A stretch of DNA of 14,028 nucleotides from NCBI GenBank assembly GCA_015494645.1, contig WGAU01000127.1, positions 1 through 14,028 of the forward strand, given 5' to 3'. Origin of the DNA: Aquificota bacterium. Lineage in GTDB: Bacteria > Thermosulfidibacterota > Thermosulfidibacteria > Thermosulfidibacterales > Thermosulfidibacteraceae. Under the pieces are notes generated by a model that saw only the letters and a program-made list of their open reading frames with translations, made no database searches and was not told the DNA's origin. Positions 1 through 4,939 of the stretch are shown in pieces (within the stretch, counting starts at the first letter, position 1; each line of letters begins with the position of its first letter). The position numbers and the translations under genes are program-made.

Positions 1-1
1 G

Positions 2-1246
2 TTTGAGGGAGCGTGGACGGTTAATCCTCTAAGATTTGGCATAAACTTTCTGCAGAATCTTTTTACATATGAGTGGGAACTTACCAAGAGTCCTGCTGGA
101 AAATACCAGTGGGTGGCAAAGGATGCTCCTGAAATAATTCCCGACGCTTACGACTCTAATAAAAAACACAAACCTTTTATGCTCACTACCGATCTTGCCT
201 TAAGGTACGATCCCGCATACGAAAAGATAGCCAGACGTTTCTTGGAAAATCCAGAAGAGTTTGAGAAAGCTTTTGCCAGAGCGTGGTTCAAACTTACCCA
301 CAGGGACTTGGGCCCCAGAAGCCGCTACCTTGGTCCAGAAGTTCCCGAAGAAGAGTTCACATGGCAGGATCCCTTGCCCAAACCTGAATTTGAGCCTCTC
401 ACCGAAGAGGAGATAGAAACCCTTAAGTCCAAGATATTGTCGTCTGGACTTAAGATTTCTGAACTTGTTTTTGTTGCTTGGGCTTCTGCTTCCACTTTCC
501 GCAGCAGCGATCTAAGAGGAGGCGCAAATGGCGCACGCATCCGGTTGAGTCCTTTAAAGGGTTGGGAAGTGAACAACCCAAAGCTTCTGAACAAGGTATT
601 GAAGATCTTAGAAAATATAAAAGAAGAATTTGGAAGGGTTTCCATGGCAGACCTTATAGTACTTGCAGGTTGCGCTGCTGTTGAAGAGGCAGCCCGCAAA
701 GGGGGAATAGATATAAAAGTTCCCTTCAGATCAGGGAGGGTAGATGTATCGCAGGAGCAGATAGATGTTGAAAGCTGGAAGTATATGGAGCCTCTGGCGG
801 ACGGCTTCCGGAACTATATAAGTCCTCGCTGCCCTCTGTCAGCCGAAGAAATGCTTGTGGATAAGGCAGATCTTCTCTCCTTAACGGTTCCAGAAATGGT
901 AGTTCTTTTAGGAGGTATGAGGGTACTAAGCACCAACTGGGATGGTTCGGCCCATGGCGTGCTAACAGACAAACCCGAGATTCTCTCCAACGACTTCTTT
1001 GTAAATCTGTTAGATATGGGTGTAGTCTGGAGAAGAGCAGATGATAAAGGTTATCTTTTTGAGGGCTACAGAAGGAACACAAACGAGCTTGCATGGACAG
1101 CTACCAGCGTAGATCTCCTTATAGGGCATCATTCAGAGCTTAGAATTGTGGCAGAAGTTTACGCTTCAGAAGACGCCAAAGAGAAATTTGTAAAGGACTT
1201 TGTAGCTGCCTGGGATAAGGTCATGACCCTGGATTTTAGCCTTTAA
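2..1246 (+). CDS. katG: Catalase-peroxidase KatG, C-terminal part (5' end outside window)
   Basis: KatG is a bifunctional haem enzyme that removes H2O2 as catalase and as peroxidase. Only the C-terminal part is present. The frame is open from base 2 and reads FEGAWTVNP then YEWELTKSPAGKYQW before the first in-frame GTG at 113, so that GTG is internal and the gene continues off the left edge. Recognisable KatG blocks follow in order: LTTDLALRYDP, HRDLGPRSRYLGPE, WQDPLP, RGGANGARIRLSP, the PFRSGRVDVSQEQ and ADGFRNY blocks, and LTNDFF-like SNDFFVNLLDMG near the end, closing with DFVAAWDKVMTLD. The conserved HRD-GP arginine region is kept. The haem-binding histidine and the Met-Tyr-Trp adduct residues lie upstream and cannot be checked. 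The C-terminus is complete and undamaged, so this is window truncation rather than decay. The next feature downstream is a tRNA with its own likely promoter. Confidence 0.97.
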   Translation, partial: FEGAWTVNPLRFGINFLQNLFTYEWELTKSPAGKYQWVAKDAPEIIPDAYDSNKKHKPFMLTTDLALRYDPAYEKIARRFLENPEEFEKAFARAWFKLTHRDLGPRSRYLGPEVPEEEFTWQDPLPKPEFEPLTEEEIETLKSKILSSGLKISELVFVAWASASTFRSSDLRGGANGARIRLSPLKGWEVNNPKLLNKVLKILENIKEEFGRVSMADLIVLAGCAAVEEAARKGGIDIKVPFRSGRVDVSQEQIDVESWKYMEPLADGFRNYISPRCPLSAEEMLVDKADLLSLTVPEMVVLLGGMRVLSTNWDGSAHGVLTDKPEILSNDFFVNLLDMGVVWRRADDKGYLFEGYRRNTNELAWTATSVDLLIGHHSELRIVAEVYASEDAKEKFVKDFVAAWDKVMTLDFSL

Positions 1247-1285
1247 AACTTGAAAGGGTACAGGGGCCTAACCGAACTTGGGGAC

Positions 1286-1314
1286 TTGACAGGGGCTTCC
1301 TCAAGGAATAAAGG
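1286..1314 (+). promoter_or_regulatory. Possible sigma70 promoter for tRNA-Phe/trxA
   Basis: A perfect -35 hexamer TTGACA (1286-1291) is followed after 17 nt by TAAAGG (1309-1314), a weak -10 match. It lies between katG and the tRNA. The -35 is convincing; the -10 is poor (AATAAA at 1307 is an alternative with 15 nt spacing), so the exact start is uncertain. Confidence 0.35.
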
Positions 1315-1331
1315 AATTATGGCACTTGAGT

Positions 1332-1407
1332 GCCGGGGTAGCTCAGTTGGTAGAGCAGTGGACTGAAAATCCACGTGTCCCCAGTTCGATTCTGGGCCCC
1401 GGCACCA
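1332..1407 (+). tRNA. tRNA-Phe (anticodon GAA)
   Basis: A full cloverleaf can be drawn. The acceptor stem is GCCGGGG (1332-1338) with CCCCGGC (1397-1403). The D arm is GCTC/GAGC with an AGTTGGTA loop. The anticodon stem is GTGGA/TCCAC around loop CTGAAAA, giving anticodon GAA at 1365-1367. The T arm is CCCAG/CTGGG around TTCGATT. All stems are fully Watson-Crick paired, and ACCA (1404-1407) is encoded in the DNA. It ends only 22 nt before trxA with no terminator between, so tRNA and trxA may share a transcript. Confidence 0.97.
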
Positions 1408-1429
1408 CTTCTTTTTTGGGAGGAAGCAG

Positions 1430-1753
1430 ATGAGCGTGCTCACCCTTACAGAGGAGAACTTTGACAAGGAAGTGTTGCAGTCGGATGTGCCTGTGTTAGT
1501 TGATTTTTGGGCTACATGGTGTGCTCCTTGCAGAATGATAGCTCCAGTAATAGATGCTCTCGCTGAGGAGTATAAGGGTAAGCTTAAGGTTGGTAAGGTG
1601 AATGTGGATGAAAATTCTCAGCTTGCAATAAGATATGGAATTAGGGCTATACCTACCTTGCTTCTCTTCAAGGAGGGTAAAGTCGTTGAACAGATGGTAG
1701 GGGTGCAGCCTAAGGATACCATCAAGTCCATAATTGATAGGCATCTCTCCTAA
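1430..1753 (+). CDS. trxA: Thioredoxin
   Basis: A single-domain cytoplasmic thioredoxin of 107 aa, the usual family length. It reduces protein disulfides and is itself recycled by thioredoxin reductase. The redox site WCAPCR holds Cys31 and Cys34 after the VDFWATW strand, slightly different from the classic WCGPC. The cis-proline block AIPTLLLF (Pro75) is present. There is no signal peptide. The ATG at 1430 follows GGGAGG at about 7 nt. It sits 22 nt after tRNA-Phe and 23 nt before the zinc-ribbon gene, so tRNA-trxA-fmdB probably form one unit that ends at the hairpin near 1979-2005. Confidence 0.97.
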   Translation: MSVLTLTEENFDKEVLQSDVPVLVDFWATWCAPCRMIAPVIDALAEEYKGKLKVGKVNVDENSQLAIRYGIRAIPTLLLFKEGKVVEQMVGVQPKDTIKSIIDRHLS

Positions 1754-1776
1754 AAGGACAGGGGAGGTGAGGGCAT

Positions 1777-1971
1777 ATGCCCATTTATGAGTTTGTTTGT
1801 AAAGTATGTGGCAAGAGGTTCAGTCATTTGGTGTTAAGTGCAGATGATCAGAAAGATGTTAAGTGTCCTCAGTGTGGAAGTGCTGACGTTAAAAGAGTTT
1901 TTTCTCCCTTTGGCAGCTTAGGGTCTTCAACGAGTTCCTCTTCAGGAGGAAGCTGTACATCTTTCGGTTGA
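1777..1971 (+). CDS. FmdB-type small zinc-ribbon protein
   Basis: A 64-aa protein starting MPIYEF, the hallmark opening of the FmdB/CxxC-CxxC regulatory family. Two CxxC pairs (Cys8/Cys11 and Cys30/Cys33) form the presumed zinc ribbon. The tail from about residue 47 is Ser/Gly-rich and low-complexity, also typical of the family. The first member was proposed to regulate formamidase genes in Methylophilus, but the biochemical role of most members is unknown, so no specific function is claimed. The start ATG is preceded by a strong GGGGAGGTGAGG Shine-Dalgarno region. It follows trxA by 23 nt and is directly followed by a strong hairpin. Confidence 0.9.
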   Translation: MPIYEFVCKVCGKRFSHLVLSADDQKDVKCPQCGSADVKRVFSPFGSLGSSTSSSSGGSCTSFG

Positions 1972-1978
1972 GCTGTGT

Positions 1979-2012
1979 AAAAGGGGGACCGTAGGTTCCC
2001 CTTTTCTCTTTG
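1979..2012 (+). terminator. Strong hairpin with T-rich tail between the zinc-ribbon gene and ruvX
   Basis: AAAAGGGGGACC (1979-1990) pairs over its full 12 bases with GGTTCCCCTTTT (1994-2005), with one G-U pair and a 3-nt loop GTA. CTCTTTG follows. The position after the stop codon and the U-rich 3' arm suit an intrinsic terminator. The tail is interrupted by C residues and the stem ends only about 10 nt before the ruvX ATG, so read-through or a translational role is also possible. Confidence 0.75.
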
Positions 2013-2015
2013 ATC

Positions 2016-2429
2016 ATGCGTATCTTGGCTGTTGATTACGGTGAAGCGAGAGTGGGTCTTGCCATTACAGATCCTACTTGCACAATATGCCAGCCCCTCA
2101 AGGTGGTTTCCAGATCTGAAGCGTTAAAAGAGATAGGCCGCATCATAAAGGATTGCCAGGTAAAAAAGGTTGTGGTTGGTCTTCCCCTCAATATGGATGG
2201 CTCTGAAGGAGAGATGGCTTCTAAAGTAAAGGTCTTTGCAGGTATGATCCGTGCCCTCGGAGTTGATGTGGAACTTGTGGATGAAAGGCTAACCAGTTAT
2301 GAGGCAGAAGGGATTCTAAAGCAGACGGGACTCAGCTGGCGTAAAAGAAAGAAAAAACTGGACGCTCTTGCTGCCTGCTTGATACTTGAGTCATACTTGA
2401 GGAAAACAGAGAATGCTTCTGGTTGTTGA
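2016..2429 (+). CDS. ruvX: RuvX/YqgF-family Holliday junction resolvase-like nuclease
   Basis: This is a 137-aa YqgF/RuvX protein with an RNase H-like fold, linked in other bacteria to 16S rRNA 5'-end maturation and described as a putative Holliday junction resolvase. The motifs are in the expected order: LAVDYGEARVGLAITDP with the catalytic Asp near the N-terminus, VVGLPLNMDGSEG in the middle, and VDERLTSYEAE, followed by DALAACLILESYL. ATG at 2016 is preferred because the family begins MRILAVDYG; TTG at 2010 in the same frame would add only two residues. There is no Shine-Dalgarno sequence: the upstream bases are the 3' arm of the hairpin. The last 17 nt overlap coaX, so these two are translationally coupled. 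Confidence 0.93.
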   Translation: MRILAVDYGEARVGLAITDPTCTICQPLKVVSRSEALKEIGRIIKDCQVKKVVVGLPLNMDGSEGEMASKVKVFAGMIRALGVDVELVDERLTSYEAEGILKQTGLSWRKRKKKLDALAACLILESYLRKTENASGC

Positions 2430-3177
2430 TGTTGGAAACACAAACATTGTTGTTGGACTTTACAGGAGCAAGGATCTAATCGCTTCTTGGCGCATAAGCA
2501 GTGATAGAAGAAGAACTCCGTGTGAGATAGCGGCTCTCCTGAAATCTCTATTAGAAATGAAAGACATAGCTCCTGAAGGTGTAGACGGGGCTGTAATGTC
2601 CAGTGTCGTTCCACCTCTAACATCCACCGTGGCTAAGGCTGTGAAGATGCTGTTCAATATCTCTCCCTTGGTGGTTGGTCCAGGAGTTAAAACAGGTATG
2701 CCCATACTAGTGGACAATCCAAAGGAAGTTGGGACGGACAGAATTGTTAATGCAGTAGCCGCGTATCACAAGTACGGTGGTCCTTTGGTGGTGGTGGATT
2801 TTGGTACGGCTACTACCTTTGACGTTGTTTCTGTAAAAGGAGAGTATCTCGGCGGCGCCATTGCCCCTGGAATTGGCATATCCATGGAGGCTCTTTTTAA
2901 GGAAACTGCCCAGCTTCCCAAGGTTGACTTTGAAAGACCCAAGAATGTGATAGGTAAGAACACCGTTGAAAGCATGCAATCGGGTATATTTTACGGCTAT
3001 GTATGCCTCGTTGACGGAATGATAGATCTTATTCAACAAGAGGTTACCCTTCCTTTAAAGGTAATAGCAACAGGAGGGCTTGCCGAATCCGTTGCCTCCA
3101 TGAGCAAAACTATTCAAAAAGTTGAACCGTGGCTTACTCTTGAGGGCTTGAGGATAATTTATCAAAAAAATCTTTAG
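2413..3177 (+). CDS. coaX: Type III pantothenate kinase
   Basis: CoaX phosphorylates pantothenate, the first step from vitamin B5 to coenzyme A, in the cytoplasm. The protein is 254 aa, normal for the family. It has the ASKHA phosphate motif DVGNTN (Asp6 to Asn11), the GTDR block (residues 107-110), and the DFGTATTFD block starting at Asp129 that contains the catalytic acidic residues. These are followed by GGAIAPGI and the late ATGG motif. Type III kinases need a monovalent cation and are not inhibited by CoA; this is family knowledge. The ATG at 2413 lies inside ruvX with GAGG upstream. Its stop overlaps tail-to-tail by 4 nt with the gene on the other strand, and no terminator is seen. Confidence 0.95.
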   Translation: MLLVVDVGNTNIVVGLYRSKDLIASWRISSDRRRTPCEIAALLKSLLEMKDIAPEGVDGAVMSSVVPPLTSTVAKAVKMLFNISPLVVGPGVKTGMPILVDNPKEVGTDRIVNAVAAYHKYGGPLVVVDFGTATTFDVVSVKGEYLGGAIAPGIGISMEALFKETAQLPKVDFERPKNVIGKNTVESMQSGIFYGYVCLVDGMIDLIQQEVTLPLKVIATGGLAESVASMSKTIQKVEPWLTLEGLRIIYQKNL

Positions 3178-3482
3178 TCTTGCTCCTCGTCCTGCAGTTC
3201 TTTGCTTACGTCCTCGGCTTTCTTGCTTCTGAGTAGAATCTCTTTTGCTAACTTCTTCTCGTAGCAGGCTCTCCTTAATGTAGCCCTCATCTCATCAGGA
3301 TTTATGTTTAATGCGTCACAGCACATTTCAAACTTGAGAATACATGGCCAGTCAGGATCAAAGATCCACTTGTAGGCGGTGATCCACTCTTGAGTCTTTT
3401 TTCTGTCCTCAGCAATGGGTTTAAGGAGATCTATTACTGCTCTTTCCAAAACAGCTTCAGCAAACCTTTTGAACCTTTTCAC
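3174..3482 (-). CDS. Unrecognised small basic/acidic protein, possibly HTH-like
   Basis: A 102-aa protein that I cannot assign to a named family. The first third is basic and helical (KRFKRFAEAVLERAVIDLL). The middle has an aromatic block (EWITAYKWIFDPDWP), then a stretch with three cysteines (47, 53 and 54) and CCDALNINPDEMRATLRRA, which has the helix-turn-helix look of small conserved bacterial proteins of the form 'W-IF-DW--F---C-AL-I-P--LR'. The tail is acidic (KELQDEEQD). The start is GTG at 3482, chosen for the strong upstream GGAGGGAGG sequence. A sigma70-like promoter lies about 40-70 nt upstream. The 3' end overlaps the coaX stop by 4 nt. A DNA-binding role is a guess from helix pattern and promoter context only. 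Confidence 0.75.
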   Translation of the reverse strand: MKRFKRFAEAVLERAVIDLLKPIAEDRKKTQEWITAYKWIFDPDWPCILKFEMCCDALNINPDEMRATLRRACYEKKLAKEILLRSKKAEDVSKELQDEEQD

Positions 3483-3521
3483 CGCCTCCCTCCTCAGTCA
3501 GACAGATTTCCACCGCACAAA

Positions 3522-3550
3522 AAAATAATCCCTGCCCAAAGCTGTGGCAA
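3522..3550 (-). promoter_or_regulatory. Sigma70-like promoter for the 102-aa gene
   Basis: Read on the minus strand: -35 TTGCCA (3550-3545), 17-nt spacer, -10 TATTTT (3527-3522). Start of transcription would fall near 3515, leaving a leader of about 33 nt with a good Shine-Dalgarno sequence before the GTG at 3482. Confidence 0.55.
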
Positions 3551-3564
3551 CCCGTTAAAGGTTG
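3548..3564. repeat. Inverted repeat between two divergent promoters
   Basis: CAACC (3548-3552), a 7-nt centre CGTTAAA, then GGTTG (3560-3564). It overlaps the -35 hexamers of both divergent promoters (3545-3550 and 3562-3567), the place expected for an operator controlling both. The arms are short, so chance cannot be excluded. Confidence 0.4.
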
Positions 3565-3590
3565 ACCGTTGATTGTGTAGAAATTATCTT
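3562..3590 (+). promoter_or_regulatory. Sigma70-like promoter facing right, start site at the mini-ORF ATG
   Basis: -35 TTGACC (3562-3567), 17-nt spacer, -10 TATCTT (3585-3590). The predicted start, about 7 nt after the -10, is the A of the ATG at 3597, so the transcript would be leaderless or nearly so. Confidence 0.55.
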
Positions 3591-3596
3591 TAAACT

Positions 3597-3718
3597 ATGC
3601 GCTTTCTGAATCGGAAGAAAGAGTTAGAAGAGCTGAAGGCTATCCTGAATAGTGAACCTAACTTTGTTCTGCGGGGTTTGAAGGAAAAGAGGTTTTAAAG
3701 ATGCTGTTTGTAGGTTAA
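3597..3718 (+). pseudogene. Remnant of an archaeal-type ATPase gene (N-terminal stub) or 33-aa leaderless mini-ORF
   Basis: The ATG at 3597 opens a 33-codon ORF ending at 3698. Its start, MRFLNRKKELEELKAILNS, has the typical opening of archaeal-type ATPases of the ATPase_2 (PF01637) kind, which begin 'F-NREKEL--L' and run into a P-loop. Here the frame closes before any P-loop. In another frame the following bases read GFEGKEVLKML up to a stop at 3716-3718, perhaps a frameshifted and worn Walker A region, though the GK[ST] signature is not intact. No more of the gene follows, because apgM ends at 3715 on the other strand. A good promoter remains in front. The alternative is a real short peptide or a small RNA. 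The family link is inferred from about 20 residues. Confidence 0.45.
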
Positions 3719-4935
3719 GGTTTAAAGTTGCAAGCATCCTTAATTGAGCAGGCTGTGCAGTCAGTACAAACCTTTCCCAGAAGAAGCATTATGAGTCTGT
3801 ATCCCTCGTCTAATGTATAAGGCTTGAGATACTCAAGAGCTCTCTCGTTAAATGCTTCTTCTCCTTTAACCTTCAGAGAACTGCTCCAAAGAACGTAAGG
3901 AACAGGCTCCCGTGTGTGGGTGCCTACATCTACAGGAGTGGGATGGTCGGGAAGAACCAGTATCCTTGCAGCTACTCCGTCGGTATCAATCCAGTCAAGT
4001 AAGGTTCCAACTATTTTTTGGTCAATATCTTCAATAGCCTTGATCTTGGCCTTGTAGTCTTTTTGATGTCCGGCTTCATCAGGAGCTTCAATGTGTATGA
4101 AGACAAAATCCCCTTCTGTCTTCAGAAATTCTATGGCGTATTCGGCCTTTCCCTTGTAGTTTGTGTCTATGTATCCAGTTATGCCCGGAACGTCTATGAT
4201 CTCAAGGCCCATCAGCACCCCTATGCCTTTGATAAGATCCACGGCGGATATAACACCACCCTTGATTCCATGAGTGTTTTCAAAATTGGGTAGCTCTGGG
4301 CGCTTGCCCTGTCCCCAGAGCCAGATCATGTTGGCTTTGGGATGATCTGCTAAAATCTTCTTGGATCTTTCCATAAGATCTATGAGTTTTTCTGCCCCTT
4401 CTCCTTTTGGAAGGTGTTCAGAGAATGGCTGCCCTGTTATGTCATGGGGAGGGGTACATTGAATGTTCCACTTGCCATCTTTCCATACCAGGAGGTGTCT
4501 GTAGCTTACCCCTGGATAGAACTTTATCTCTTCATCGGCAAGCTTTTCGTTGAGCAGATTGATAATACTTCTTGCCTCTTCCGTTGAGATATGACCGGCA
4601 CTGTAATCCTTCATCATACCATTCTCAATCCTTACCAGATTACACCTGTAAGCCACATCTTTATCTGAAAGCTCAACCCCCATACTGGCTGCTTCCAAAG
4701 GAGCCCTTCCCGTGTAATAAATTTTGGGGTTGCAACCAAGTACGGAAAGGATAGCAACATCAGATCCAGGGTGCATTCCCTCAGGCACATTTAAGGTCCA
4801 GCCACATATCCCTTCCTGAGCAAGTCTATCAAGATTGGGTGTGTTGGCAGCTTCTAATGTGGTTTTGCCTTCCAGTTCTTTTAGAGGGTGTCCACTTGCA
4901 CCATCCATGAGAACAATTATATACTTTCTACTCAC
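3715..4935 (-). CDS. apgM: 2,3-bisphosphoglycerate-independent phosphoglycerate mutase, archaeal type
   Basis: ApgM interconverts 3- and 2-phosphoglycerate in glycolysis and gluconeogenesis and belongs to the metal-dependent alkaline phosphatase superfamily. The protein is 406 aa, normal length. It shows the N-terminal metal motif VLMDGASG (Asp11), the NTPNLDRLA block, the PGSDVA block with the likely catalytic Ser58, EAPDEAGHQKD in the second half, and LPDHPTPVDVGTHTREPVPY. The last 17 residues hold an unusual cysteine cluster (390, 393, 396, 402; C-x2-C-x2-C-x5-C). The start is GTG at 4935, with AGGAG about 10 nt upstream inside the end of the preceding gene and only 4 nt between genes. It is the last gene of the chemotaxis operon, an unexpected partner for a glycolytic enzyme. 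Confidence 0.95.
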   Translation of the reverse strand: MSRKYIIVLMDGASGHPLKELEGKTTLEAANTPNLDRLAQEGICGWTLNVPEGMHPGSDVAILSVLGCNPKIYYTGRAPLEAASMGVELSDKDVAYRCNLVRIENGMMKDYSAGHISTEEARSIINLLNEKLADEEIKFYPGVSYRHLLVWKDGKWNIQCTPPHDITGQPFSEHLPKGEGAEKLIDLMERSKKILADHPKANMIWLWGQGKRPELPNFENTHGIKGGVISAVDLIKGIGVLMGLEIIDVPGITGYIDTNYKGKAEYAIEFLKTEGDFVFIHIEAPDEAGHQKDYKAKIKAIEDIDQKIVGTLLDWIDTDGVAARILVLPDHPTPVDVGTHTREPVPYVLWSSSLKVKGEEAFNERALEYLKPYTLDEGYRLIMLLLGKVCTDCTACSIKDACNFKP

Positions 4936-4939
4936 TTTG

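Noticed and set aside
2..112. katG as a truncated pseudogene starting at GTG 113
   Set aside because: The frame upstream of 113 is open to the window edge and reads clear KatG sequence, so the missing N-terminus is simply outside the window.
325..1094. Minus-strand ORFs of over 120 aa inside katG
   Set aside because: They are antisense shadows of a strongly conserved coding region, with no recognisable domains or start signals.
3699..3714. Bidirectional terminator between the mini-ORF and apgM
   Set aside because: No inverted repeat with a T run could be found in this short spacer or in the flanking 100 bases.
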